A stretch of 64,000 nt of DNA, from assembly GCA_030247855.1 (NCBI GenBank), contig JAPDRN010000123.1:1-64000 (forward strand), read 5' to 3'. This document shows positions 11,920-23,376 of the stretch, piece by piece; position 1 is the first letter of the stretch, and each line of letters starts with the position of its first letter. This DNA comes from Knufia peltigerae (Eukaryota; Ascomycota; Eurotiomycetes; Chaetothyriales; Trichomeriaceae). Below the pieces are notes generated by a model. That model made no database searches, was not told where the DNA came from, and was given only the letters and a program-made list of their open reading frames with translations. Both the position numbers and the translations under genes were made by a program.

Positions 11920-12456
11920 ATCGCAAGAGGTTCAGAGCTGCAGTTCAAGGAAGTCGTGAAAGCCAGGAATCGTTGAGGCGAAGTAACGATCCTGGGGAGT
12001 CTCGGGGAGCAGGGCAATTGAGAATAGGGAGAAAGAGGAATCGTGTATGGTTGTGCTTTCAAGAGAATCGAACCGAAGCCACTAGTTGTCTACAGAACAA
12101 ATAGCAAGCAGGAAGGGAGTCATGTTTGATGTTGGGTGCGTGTACGGAGTATCTGGTGTACAATGAACAGCATTTCGTCCCGGCGCAGGCACTTGCTTAT
12201 TGCGTCACTTGGCCACTGTGACTGATCTTACGATACCCAAAGGTCAGGTACCCAGGCACGGAGTTTGCCTCAGCCTCACCCGACAACACAGCCTTGCAGT
12301 GCAGTAACCTTTCGCTCACCTCACTCACGTGAATTGTTATTATCATGAAATGTACAAATGTTGTTGCTGAAGGCCCGTGTAGACAAACTGTATGCTCGGT
12401 TCCGTGAACGCCTTCCCATGTTGAAGAATTGATTACAATCAGACATCCTTGCAGGC
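11920..12456. other. intergenic between NPL4 and DUF2417 gene
   Basis: This holds the NPL4 promoter side and the downstream region of the DUF2417 gene. One TACGGAGTA motif lies at 12143-12151. Nothing else recognised. Confidence 0.5.
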
Positions 12457-14126
12457 CTAGGTGCCCTTGTACAACTGACCAAGCCGTTTCTCCAAAATCT
12501 GCCTACCCTCCGCCGACCTCCATACCTCCTCCACGGGAGCTCCGTTCACGATGTCCCAGGCTATCAGCTTCTCTGTAACTGTGGTGAGGTCTTGCTGCTT
12601 CCGCTCCCAGTCCTTATCGCGTTTGAGATGAACTCCGGATGTAACAACCACCAACGCAACGTTTGGATCCTGAATGTTCCGAGCCCCTAGAACCTCGTTT
12701 TTGGTGAAAGACTCCGCCACCAAATTTTCTTGCAGTTTGTTTTTGATGAACTTGCCCCCTTGATAAGACGATCTGCCGAACACGCGATCTTCTTTCAGGC
12801 GGCCTTTGAACAAGGCGCCAGCAAGTCTGTCTAGACCAAGAGGTGAGATGATGCCACGTCCCCAAAGGACAAAGCCACGTCCCGGACTGGCAATCTTGTA
12901 CAGAAGATCCTCGTGGAGACCATCGATGAACATCATCCCTTTGATGTCCCGGGGATGCCTCGCTGAAAAAACGCGACTGTATATACTGCCAATTCCAGCC
13001 GAGACAAGGATCCATGGGCCTTCTTCTCCCGCGACTGCCAATGCTTCCGAGATGGCATCAGCAGACATTCCAGCTGAGTGAGGCGATGGAGCATTGTCTG
13101 ACCACGCTAACCCGGGTCGATCCCAATAGCAATAACGGCCAATTGTACCATTGACGTAGGCATCATAGACCCATTCCTCAAAGGAGTACTCGACAGGCAT
13201 ATAGCCTCCTTCCAAAAGGACGGTAGGGTTAGGGCTTCCATCCTTGTCATAGGTTTGGTTACCGACACAGGCAAAATGCACCGCATACTTGTCTCCATCC
13301 ACAAGATAGCGCTTTCCAGGGGATTGCAGCGTGGCGTCTCGTGATCGCAGGACCAAGGTCGCGGTCAGAAGTACCGCGATGATGACAAAAATTACCATGA
13401 TGAAAGTGGCTGTGAATACAGCACACCATTCTCGCAGCGAGCGTCGGGTTTCCTGGCGACCAGTGAGACGTTCTTCCTCTTCAGCCTTTCCCCATTTCAC
13501 AGTTCTGTTGGTGATGACGTTGTACGCTCCGATTAGAGCAGCCCAGACGACCGACGCAACGCCGATCCAGCCTTCTTCGACTCTTATCTGGGGCACCGCT
13601 AGGATGATAATCATATCAATCAGCAAGAGAACGGAGATTGCCATCTGGAGGATGCTCATGGCTGTGGATGGTGTCGCAAAGAACAGTAGGGCCGTCAAGA
13701 TGTTGCCGATGGTAAGAGTGGTGTAGGCGACATCGAAGAATCCCGACCCTCTTGAGTGCATGCCTGGGGGGCTGATGAAGATCGAGATGAAAAGCAGCAC
13801 CCACCATAGGCAGGTTACGATCAAGAAGAGGACTTCGAACCATCTCAATGCTCGAACGCTCCATAGATTGTACGGAGATACCTAAAAATCGGTCAGCTGG
13901 CACTGGGGATTGAGACAACAGCCCTTACTGCAGGATCGTCGGGACTCAGGTAACCAACGCCATGCTCGTGACGAGGCAACAGTCTCGTTCGTTCATTGGC
14001 GTCTTCTGAGGGCCTGCTAGGTTGGCTATGTGAAGATGTGGCTCTCTGCTCTTGCTCTTGCTCTTGCTCTTCATCGTCGGACTGTGGCTGTTCGCCATTC
14101 TTCTTGCTGCCCCAGAGCGACACCAT
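12457..14126 (-). CDS. DUF2417 multi-pass membrane protein with alpha/beta-hydrolase-like domain
   Basis: Two exons, 14126-13929 and 13881-12457, with a 47-nt intron (GTAAGG...TTTTTAG); 540 residues. The N-terminus is hydrophilic with an EQ repeat and an RTRLLPRHEHG motif. About five hydrophobic segments follow between residues 80 and 250, then an alpha/beta-hydrolase-like domain. The family is usually annotated in fungi as 'mitochondrial integral membrane protein'. Where a hydrolase nucleophile elbow (GxSxG) is expected, the sequence reads VSAGIGSIY, which puts Gly where the Ser nucleophile would be. The hydrolase part may therefore be inactive, or may use another residue. Function and membrane location are not established by the sequence. 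Confidence 0.85.
14045..14072. repeat. hexanucleotide CTTGCT microsatellite inside a coding exon
   Basis: Tandem CTTGCT units lie in exon 1 of the DUF2417 gene and encode the alternating Glu-Gln run on the minus strand. The unit length is a multiple of three, so copy-number change would alter length without breaking frame. Confidence 0.7.
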
Positions 14127-15048
14127 GACAGGCTATCTGGGAGGGACTGGGCTCTCGACAGGTACAGTATGCGGAGGAAGTGGCTAAAGGGTAGGTAGGA
14201 AGTATACGGGATACGACGGGCAATACGACGCCCTTCGGAAGGGACAGGTCGACGTTTGAGGTCTAACTGCGAGCTGTTTCGAATGTATGTACAACTTCCT
14301 CAGGAAACAATTGTTGAGCGATCACGAAAAGATGTCCTGGGGACGAAGAGAGACGGGAAGCTGGTCCGCCGCAGGTGGCTTATTCGAGTATGAAAGTATT
14401 TCTCACGACGTCATTATCGAATTATGGGCAACTGCATCAGGCCAAACGAGGGGAATATTAAGCGCTGGTTCACCCACCATGCACATACTCGGGTAGATTC
14501 ATCCTGCAACAATAATGATCGTTGAGCACTCGTGGTCGGCGGCCGCGCTACAAGTATGTTAATCGGCCATTGTTGCGTCGATCTAGATTCTGTCCAGCAC
14601 AAAGTGGTGAGGAGTGATTCGAGGTGTGTGCGCGTATATTAAGTCGTGGTGAGCAGGGGGTGTCCAGGTAAAAGAGTGGGTCTCGTCCCACTGCTATTGC
14701 CACCAAAGATCACCCGCTCAGCGTCGCCTATCGCTAGGGATTGTCTTCTGACTACTCGGTATTCGTTATAACTCGTACAATCCATATGAGTTTCAATCAC
14801 GAATCACGACGTATCCCTGTCCCCTGTTGGACACCTTCACTGCTTCACCCACCACCAGACACCCGCCACCCCCTCGCATCGCCTCGAATCCCCCATGTGG
14901 GTGGTCATTCGAGCCACCCAGAGTAATTTGTGGATTGGATACTCTTACTCACTCGTGCTCGTATTCCGTACGAGTACACAGTTTTTTTCCTCAGCCTTGT
15001 CCCTCCCTGTCTCTGTTCCCTCCTACCAAGAGGGACTGATCTGCCATT
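14127..15048. other. divergent promoter region
   Basis: About 920 bases between the DUF2417 gene (minus) and the methylesterase gene (plus). It has a pyrimidine-rich tract just before 15049, typical of a fungal 5' leader. No coding sequence recognised. Confidence 0.5.
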
Positions 15049-16415
15049 ATGAGTGATCTTCAGCGTGCATTTGCCCGCGCCCATCTATCTCGTTTACCAC
15101 CTGAAGCCCCTCCTCCCATATTCGACGAACGTGATGAAGAGCAAGAGGAGTTGCCCCTCCATCCTCCAGAGTCTCCAAACGATTCGTCGTCGTCGGCTTC
15201 GTCAACATCCTCTACGGGAACCATAGTCCCGTCTCCCAGTCGAAAACTATTCGAAAGACCAAGAGGGTAAATTGGACTGATCCATTATTCGTTTTCCTTC
15301 CCTTCTGTGTTACTGACTCGGATCCTTCCTTTCCAGGTCCGCAAGATCCCGATCAACAGCCCTGCCATGGGAAGACTTCTTCTCCCAATCATTATCGTTT
15401 GAACACAAGACACCCTCGGAGACCATCAACCATCATGTCTATTTCACGCCTCCGACGTCCACTGGCCCTCTCATAGTCACACACCATGGCGCTGGTTCAT
15501 CCGGCCTGTCATTTGCCGCTTTCACGAATGAACTCCTCAAACTCCTCCCGAGTGCCGGCGTCCTCTCTCTCGATGCCCGAGGCCATGGTCTGACAACAAC
15601 GACCACTTCGTCTGGCGGGCCACCGCCGACTCAGGATCTGAGTCTGACCACGCTTGCCGAGGATGTATCCTTTGTCGTCAACGCCGTGAAAACGCTGTCA
15701 AAGTGGCCGGCACTACCTGATGTCGTCCTTATCGGACACTCTCTGGGCGGGGCTGTAGTCACAGAAGTCGCCCACGAACGCCTCCTCGGCAATGCCCTGC
15801 TGGCGTACGCCGTCCTCGACGTCGTCGAAGGTTCTGCCATGGATGCGCTGTCGAGCATGGACACATATCTCTCCACGCGGCCGAGATCGTTTCCTTCACT
15901 CGCGTCCGGCATAGACTGGCACCTCAAATCACGGACCATACGGAACACGACGTCCGCACGTGTGTCAGTACCCTCGCTACTCGTCGAGGCCAAATCTAAA
16001 GACCTGTGGTTCTGGCGGACGGATCTAGGAGCCACGAAACCCTTCTGGGAAGACTGGTTCGTCGGTCTGTCAAAGAAGTTCCTCGAATCGCGAGGTGGAA
16101 AGCTCCTACTGCTTGCCGGCACCGATAGACTCGACAAGGAGTTGATGATTGGACAAATGCAAGGTCAGCATTTCGTCTGCGAGAGCCCCTTTCCTACCAC
16201 GTTGGTTGTACTGACATAGTTGCACAGGCAAATACCAGCTACAGGTTTTTCCGGACAGTGGTCACTTCGTTCAAGAAGATCAACCCGCCCGGACCGCGCA
16301 AGTCGTGGCCGATTTTTACATAAGAAATGACAGAAGCGCCCTTGTTCTGCCGCCCAAAGTGGACGATCTTATCAAGCAAGGGAAACTCAAGCCTGCGGGC
16401 CAGAAGGAAGCATAG
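15049..16415 (+). CDS. PPE1: Protein phosphatase methylesterase 1 (PP2A demethylase)
   Basis: Three exons: 15049-15266, 15337-16163 and 16228-16415; 410 residues. It removes the C-terminal methyl ester from the PP2A catalytic subunit, opposing Ppm1. The alpha/beta-hydrolase core starts around residue 100, with the oxyanion region THHGAGSSGLSFA. The nucleophile is in LIGHSLGGAV (Ser208), and the catalytic His is in FPDSGHFVQED (about His361). The N-terminal region is Ser-rich and the PWEDFF motif before the core is typical of the family. The last exon starts GKYQLQVF and supplies the catalytic His, which supports the splice at 16163/16228. It is convergent with DRS1, with only 87 bases between the two stop codons. 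Confidence 0.95.
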
Positions 16416-16502
16416 ACCAATGTACGACTCCATACAAAAAGTGATGGCTCCTGAAAAGCCCCCAAAAGTCATCTTGCACTTTCTGTGGGATGCTTTTTTA
16501 TT

Positions 16503-18890
16503 CTACCTCCTTCGCTTCAGGTTCTTGTTCTTGTTCTTCGTCTTTCCAGTTGCCGTCTTACTACCGCCACCAGTTCCCTTGTTTTTCTTCTTGCGCTCTC
16601 TCCTCTCCCTGATGGCCGCCTCTTCACTGCCCTTGCCTTTCTTCCACATCTTTCCATCAACCCTTTCTTTGTGCAGATCCAGCTTCTTCTTGTCCTTGTT
16701 GCTCAGCTTCTTTCGCTCCGTCTTGACCTTGACCACCCCGTTGGGCCCGTTCAACTCCAGCAACCCTCTCTTCTTGGCGTCAAGTTTGTCTTTCTCGCTC
16801 TCGAACCACGTTCTCTTGGGTCGGGCCATGATCTCGGCCTCGTGTTTGATTCGATTCTCGCCCCTCGTGATCTCTGCTTCAGTCTGGGCGAGCTGCTTCT
16901 CCTCCTTTTCCTCGCGTAGAATGTCTTCAATGTCCTTTTCCATTTCCTCAATTTGGCCGTGCATCGCGTCGACCTCCTTCACGTCCATGGTTCTCGAGAC
17001 CACCTTCGCGCCTTGTTCTCTCGCGCTCTTTACAGCAGCTTTGACGACTTTCCTATCGGGCTCTGCGGCGATTGTACACGACCGACCAGATCGTCCTGCA
17101 CGGGCTGTACGACCTACTCTGTGCACGTAGATCTCGTGGGTCTGAGGCGCTTCATAGTTGACCACGGTCATAACATTTTTGATATCCAGACCTCTACTCG
17201 CCAGATCGGTGGCGAGAAGGTGCGTCGTCCGGCCTTCACGGAATGCGTTGACCGCGCCGATACGTTGGTCCTGGGTCATGCTGCCGTGTAGTTCGCCGGC
17301 CTTTATACCAAGGAGGCCGAATATGATTCGGACTCGATGTGCCTCTTTCTTCTGCCTGAAGAAGACGATCACCCGCTCTGTGAACACATTCTTGCACAGC
17401 AGGCACAACGTGGCGAGACGCATGTTCTCACGGCCGGGTCTCAGTCGCACAAATTCCTGTGTGAGTCCGGCGGTCGTGCTCTTCTTGGCATCCACAGACA
17501 GTCGGACCGGTCTGTTCATGCCAACGCGCACAAGCTTGTCGACACTGTCTGTCATGGTTGCGGAGAAGAGCATGGTCTGCCGTGACTTGGGGATGGTCTT
17601 GAGAATCTCATTCAGTTCGTCTTCGAACCCAGTTTCGAGCATACGGTCTGCTTCGTCGAGCACGAGAATCTCGATGTTTTCCACAGTGAAACTCGCCGAG
17701 TTGCGCATGTGATCGATGAAACGACCAGGGGTGGCAATGACCACGTCGGGTCGTTTCTTCAAAATGTTTTCTTGTTCGCGAAGCGAGAAACCACCGACAA
17801 CTTGTGCGAAAGTGATGTCTGTAAAGCGGGCGAGTGCTGTTGCGACGTTGTAGCACTGTACCGCCAGTTCACGTGTGGGCATGAGGATGGCGACGCGGGT
17901 CGTGGGGACCTTTCGGGGGCGGTAGAGTAGTCGTTCTAGGATGGGAAGCAGGAACGCTGCTGTTTTGCCGGATCCGGTGACGGCTGAACCGACGACGTCG
18001 AGACCTTGAAGGGCTACAGGCACCGCACGGGTCTGAATGGGCGTTGGTGCTGTGAAGGACAAGGAAGCCAATCCTCGTAGAATGGGTCGAGACAGGGAAA
18101 ATTGTTGGAAAGAAGACACGGTTTTGAGGTCTGCTTGTTTCACCTTCTCTTCCGGAGCAAAGAAGGCTGCTCTCTTCGCTTGTTCTTCTGCATCTGCCGA
18201 AGCCTGCGACTCGGCGTCTGAGCCTTCATCGTCGGAGGGCATGTCGTCTGGGTGAGCGACAGGCGAGGCGACAGATTCGCTGTCAGATGGGTCATCGTCA
18301 GACTCACCGGCAGCGCCTGAGTCTTGCTCATCATCTTCAGAGGCTGCGCCGGCGCCAAATGCGTCGTCCGCCACTAGCTCATCATCCTCAAAATCTGGAA
18401 TTTGTATGTCATCTTCGTCTTCATCTTCATCCTCCTCGTCGGCTTCCTCGCTTGTGTCCTCTACATCTAGGGCGGCATCAATTTTAGATCTCTGTTGCTT
18501 CTTTGCAGCCCGACGTGCAATCAGCTCGTCGATGTCAACTGCCTTCTGGCTTCTTCGACCATTGACTTTACTGCCTTCGCCCCAGCCGTCGAATTCCTCG
18601 AGGTCTTCTAGAACAGGATTGGCGGCAATGTCGAACTCGAACTCGGAGTCTATAGCGCCATCATCAACACCTTGATCATCTTCACTCTCCGACTCTGGTG
18701 GAGATGATGCGACTGGTTGTTGCGTCTTCCCTTGTGTTTTCTGCCTCTTTGCCTTGCTACCATTTTTGGCTTCGTTTCGCTTGCGTTTCAGGCTGGGGGC
18801 TGCAGCGTCAGAGTCGGACTCGATAGGGCCTTCGTCATCATTGTCAGAGAGTGTCAAGACGAACTCATCCTCGTCTCTTGAGCGAACCAT
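16503..18890 (-). CDS. DRS1: ATP-dependent RNA helicase Drs1 (DEAD-box, 60S ribosome biogenesis)
   Basis: A single exon of 795 residues. An acidic N-terminal region with nuclear-type basic patches precedes the helicase core. In order: Q-motif region FQQFSLSRPILRGL, Walker A AVTGSGKT (about 305), PTRELAVQ, DEAD in LVLDEADRML (about 410), SAT, and HRVGRTARAG (about 590). A coiled-coil and Lys-rich C-terminal tail ends in KNKNLKRRR. This is the Drs1/DDX27 architecture needed for pre-27S rRNA processing in the nucleolus. The start at 18890 gives MVRSRDEDEFVLTLSDND, which matches the family N-terminus. No introns. Confidence 0.95.
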   Translation of the reverse strand: MVRSRDEDEFVLTLSDNDDEGPIESDSDAAAPSLKRKRNEAKNGSKAKRQKTQGKTQQPVASSPPESESEDDQGVDDGAIDSEFEFDIAANPVLEDLEEFDGWGEGSKVNGRRSQKAVDIDELIARRAAKKQQRSKIDAALDVEDTSEEADEEDEDEDEDDIQIPDFEDDELVADDAFGAGAASEDDEQDSGAAGESDDDPSDSESVASPVAHPDDMPSDDEGSDAESQASADAEEQAKRAAFFAPEEKVKQADLKTVSSFQQFSLSRPILRGLASLSFTAPTPIQTRAVPVALQGLDVVGSAVTGSGKTAAFLLPILERLLYRPRKVPTTRVAILMPTRELAVQCYNVATALARFTDITFAQVVGGFSLREQENILKKRPDVVIATPGRFIDHMRNSASFTVENIEILVLDEADRMLETGFEDELNEILKTIPKSRQTMLFSATMTDSVDKLVRVGMNRPVRLSVDAKKSTTAGLTQEFVRLRPGRENMRLATLCLLCKNVFTERVIVFFRQKKEAHRVRIIFGLLGIKAGELHGSMTQDQRIGAVNAFREGRTTHLLATDLASRGLDIKNVMTVVNYEAPQTHEIYVHRVGRTARAGRSGRSCTIAAEPDRKVVKAAVKSAREQGAKVVSRTMDVKEVDAMHGQIEEMEKDIEDILREEKEEKQLAQTEAEITRGENRIKHEAEIMARPKRTWFESEKDKLDAKKRGLLELNGPNGVVKVKTERKKLSNKDKKKLDLHKERVDGKMWKKGKGSEEAAIRERRERKKKNKGTGGGSKTATGKTKNKNKNLKRRR

Positions 18891-21716
18891 GGTCGTTTGG
18901 GGAATGATAATTGACCGATTGAGGCATCAATTTGGCAGCGTAGAAATATTTTTCTGGCAGTCCGGCATAACTTCGGCTACCTTTTAGAGACCCTCCGAAA
19001 GCAGTAATGTTCTCGAAGGGCAGAGGACGGCCCCTCCCATAGTCGATCCTAACATAATCGCACAAGGGATGGGTACTTTGTAACGGATCGACCTTCTTCG
19101 TGTGACCTTGCTAGATGACTTGTGTAGAGAGTTGCACTGCCATGTCATGTCTTGTTCAATTTTACAGGCTATGAGATGCGACTCTCCAGGTTTCAGCGAT
19201 CCCCCAACGGATTTGAAATGGAGCTCTGGAATCGTGTGTGGGCGGGAGAGTTACATAGTATGCATATATCGTGTCAACCCAGGATCACCAGTGTGCTACA
19301 GGAATTGGAACTTCCCGAATGGAATGAAGACAACGAAAACGTCGACAGGATTTTCCTGTCATTGCTCACGTCAAGAAGGAAGTCATCCAGTGTGAGTTTT
19401 ATCCACAATGTCAGGCCATGCCTATACCTCCTGTATCAAACTTCTCCCCACCTAGGACAACGTATCCATGACGACAAAACGAGCAGGATGTTGGTCAATG
19501 ATACAATGTACGTCTATATCTTGATGCAACGAAGGGGTCGGTTAGATGGATCGGTGCTCCTAACGGGCTGGATTTAGGTCCTGTCCTTCATGATTGAAGT
19601 CCCATGCTCGAGCTTCATCTCATGAGTTGAAGAGCAATTGGTGCACGTAAATCACCTGGCCCGAGCGGCTTTTCCGCTGTATTTCGAGCATGAGATGGTC
19701 AGACCGTCTGAGGCTCATGCTGATACGTTGAGGCTTTCGAGGCCATGTTGCACATCTTCAAACCTTCGAATCAGGTGGCACAATCCGGACCGGAGTTCAC
19801 GGTGAACAATGCGGATCTGGAAGAGAAATATCTCAGAACTTGTGGAGTTTTCCAGGATCGTGCGTGGAGTATCTGGCAATAGGTGACTTATCGGCAGAAT
19901 GAATTGGCAACGAGACTGGTATTTACTGCTGAATACCAGCAAGCCCAATTATAAGATGCCTAGGAAAAGTACTTTCATGAGGGAGTTTGGGCTTCACATG
20001 CGTCCACGAAAACAATTTGTCGCCTCGTGTCCAGGCTGGATACGAGTGCATCCATTGTACCTGTAGCATTTGGTCATAACAATTATACTATTGGCGCACA
20101 CAATGCAACTTATCCTAGAAACTCGTATGTCTACCAAGGTAGTTGATGTAAGGACTGGCTGGAACGTGACCAAGAGTGCTGCATACTGCCTAAGAACAGT
20201 GCCAACCTGCCTGCCAGATATGAATAGAGCGGTCAATTATATCACGTTAGTAACCGTTTTCCCCTTCACCAGTGGAATGTCGATTTGTTACAGAGAGCCA
20301 GGATCAGGGTCTGATTCTTTTGCAAGTGGCTTGCAGTAGTCGTGTGGCAGAACCCTGATGGCAGATGCACTTGTTGTGACCGCCACTTTGAATCATCGAA
20401 TGCCTTTCGTGATCAACAGTAATTAAGTCCGCAGTGTATCGCTTGTGGACGAGCTGACCTGAGACCTCGAGGTGAACAAAAAAACCAAAGGCCAAGCATT
20501 GAGAGTAGCCTGTGCTGATCACAGTTGATCTTCGCGATGCAAGAGTCGATCCTTCAATCCAGAACATGTCCTCTTAGGACCCCTCAACCCAGAGGTGCGG
20601 CGGGTCACGCTGATGTGATGGAACTGGGATCGTGTGGCTTGTCCTGGCTCGGACGCGTAGGAGGTAGAAAAATTCGTAGCGAATTCTCCATCGCAACACA
20701 TCGAGCCTGCAAGCTGGCGGAGCATGACAAAGAATTCTCAGACGAAGCCCGTGATGACACGACACACTTAGCAGAAACACTCGCTCATCAGTGCATGCTT
20801 CAGTTACTTGGAGGCATCTCGTTCAGACGGGCCAGGCTCGCGGTCTCCACTCCCACGACGGCCCGTCCGTGGGAGACTGAGCCAGTCATCGCGGTGGCAG
20901 AAGCGACGACCTGTGAGGCTTGAGGTCAAGCGCAGGCAGGCAAATGCACCCTCCATCTCACCCACGGACTGAAGAGAGTCAAGGCCAGGCGTGTCGACCA
21001 ATCCTTCAGACGATGCTGCCATCAGCGGCAGCCCACGTTTCGTTATCAGAGATCGTTATCAGCCCAACATCGGACATCCCACTCTCTGGCGTGAGGCGCA
21101 TGTTCCCACCAGAAAAAAGCGAGGACAGGTCAAACATCCCAGTCCAACCACAATAAGAAGTTGACCTCGGATCGGGAACCCTCCTGGTCATTCTCCGTAT
21201 AGTAATGAATCACAAACATACACATGCCACAAACTGTGATGCTCGATCAGGCAGGGAAAGTTCCATCAGGGACGCCGAGTGGATCGCTTCAATACGCAGT
21301 CAACCCCTAACTATGTACTCGTATGGAGTAGACAATCGCCCATTATTCTCACGATCCTGGGCTTCAATCACGTCAGTTGGAGATTGCTGGGAAAAGCCCC
21401 CGGCTGCGCAAGCTGACTCTGGTCTGTAACATCACACATGCAACCACCGAGACCTGTCAAACTGGCTGATGCTGAGGACACGCGGAGCCTACGGGCGCCT
21501 CTGGAATAGCGCTCCCATGTCCCGAGCCTAGCGACATCCAGCGAACCTGCATCCCACCAGCATCCTCGTCCCTCCACTACTGTGGACGCCCTTGCATGCC
21601 AAACTGATTCGTTCTGCGCCGCTCGTCTTGTGCAACGGCTCTTTGTTGTCATCTTTTTTTCTCGTCCCATATTTATCCTACCTACCTCCTCCTACATCTG
21701 ACCGTTCTCTCTCAGC
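18891..21716. other. 2.8-kb gene-poor interval
   Basis: This is the longest stretch without a recognisable gene in the middle of the window. Short open frames exist on both strands, but none has a conserved motif, plausible splicing or a family resemblance I can name. It contains the upstream regions of DRS1 and the adenine phosphoribosyltransferase gene. The last 60 bases before 21717 are CT-rich, a typical leader. Confidence 0.5.
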
Positions 21717-22467
21717 ATGACTCTTTCAGAGGATACGCATACCAGTCATGGCGCCTCGCGATCAGAGCCCCATGCCTCCTCCACCTGTTCGTTGATCTTC
21801 CGTATTTTGATGCTCAGCCTTACTGACCCTCACAGCCTCCCAACTCTCCAGTGCTCAAGCGCTTCCAGAACTGAAGACCAGGATAAAAGCCGGATTGAGG
21901 ACCTATCCAGATTTTCCCAAAGTCGGTACATCCCAATAAGGACCATGTTATGAACTTGTACTGAGATTCTCGCTCCAGAAAGGCATACTATTCGAAGATA
22001 TCTTTCCCCTCTTCTCCTCTCACTCGCTACACCAAGACCTCATTCGAGCCTATGAGCTCCAAATCCTCGAGTCCTTTGGCCCTGGCAACACGCCAGATGT
22101 GATTGTCGGCCTTGATGCCAGAGGTTTCCTCTTTGGCCCAACTTTGGCTCTAAAATTCGGCGCAGGGTTTGTGCCGGTCAGGAAGGAGGGCAAACTTCCT
22201 GGTCGACTCGAAACTGCTACCTACGAGAAGGAATATGGCACCGACACCTTTGCTATTCAAGCAGACTCTATACAGCCTGGTCAAAAGGTCTTGATTGTGG
22301 ATGACCTGATCGCAACCGGTGGTTCAGCCTCTGCAGCTGGCACTCTGGTCAATAAATGTGGCGGCACTTTACTCGGCTACATATTCATCATTGAACTCAC
22401 CTTCTTGGGCGGCCGCAACAAGCTCAACGCTCCGGTCTATACCCTACTCGAAAGCCAGTCTGAATAA
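21717..22467 (+). CDS. APT1: Adenine phosphoribosyltransferase (purine salvage)
   Basis: Three exons: 21717-21786, 21836-21925 and 21983-22467; 214 residues. It makes AMP from adenine and PRPP. The family order is clear: LRTYPDFP-GILFEDIFPLF, then VIVGLDARGFLFGP, GFVPVRKEGKLPG and the PRPP-binding loop VLIVDDLIATGGSA near residue 153. The second junction is ambiguous. Splicing after GTCG to the AG at 21982 gives PKVGILF. Splicing three residues differently (donor GTCGGT, acceptor CAG) gives PKKGILF. Both keep frame. The first donor, GTTCGT, is weak. Confidence 0.93.
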
Positions 22468-23376
22468 GCACTATGGACAATACCGAAAGCTATACGATAA
22501 GCATCTATTCAACAGACAGAATTTGCTGCTTCAGCTTCGATATCGCAACCTGAACCTTGTCTGTAATGTTGAACCAACCTCGACTGGCGACTTCGAATTC
22601 GACAATCCTGCAACAAAATGAAGCTAAGACGATCTATCGTGCCTCGAAAAGTGCCGTGTAAGGAAGGATTCCATGATGAGCAGGTGCCAACCTCCGAATC
22701 CTGCTTCATATCTGGTATTGATTCTTTGTGCTGGTGGTTCCACGATAATTGCGAACTGAAAAAGCGGTGATGATTTTTCGGCTGTTCTTCTCATTAACTT
22801 GCGAACGTTTCCTGCTAGCCATGCAGCCTGGTCTATTCTACATAATGTCTTTGTACTAGAAATTGCCTCCATTCCGGCATAAATACCTTACCATTCTATT
22901 CGAGCTCCGAGAATTAGAGCCGTTAGATAGAGATAGACTATAATATCTTCATTGATCATTGATCCTATGAATTATATTTCGTCCCTTTGGACTACTGACG
23001 ATTTCAGAAAACGTACAAAGTTGTACTGTGAGCAGCAAAATACGTAGAAGTACTCATTGCCAAATATGCATAGATGTGCAAGGACCCTATGCGCCGATAA
23101 GGATCTGAAGTGCTTGGAGAGACACGGCGATCTCGATCCCCACATGCGCCCGGCTGTTCCATGTCAGTTTCGCATTCAACACTGGCCTTCGTGGTATTGA
23201 ATTCACATCATCAACGATCATCTCCTCGCATACCTCTGCATGTCACTCGCTTAGTTTCTACTGTTTCGACATCCCGGGTACGACGTCCCCCGTCACCTGC
23301 AGTCATCGCCTGCTGAACCAGTCTGTGCTTGCAACCCCTGTACGCGACGGCTCAATGGTCGCAAAGCACTACAAAA
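22468..23376. other. intergenic / leader region
   Basis: Downstream of the adenine phosphoribosyltransferase gene and upstream of the DIP2-like gene. AT-rich around 22880-23100. No coding sequence recognised. Confidence 0.5.
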
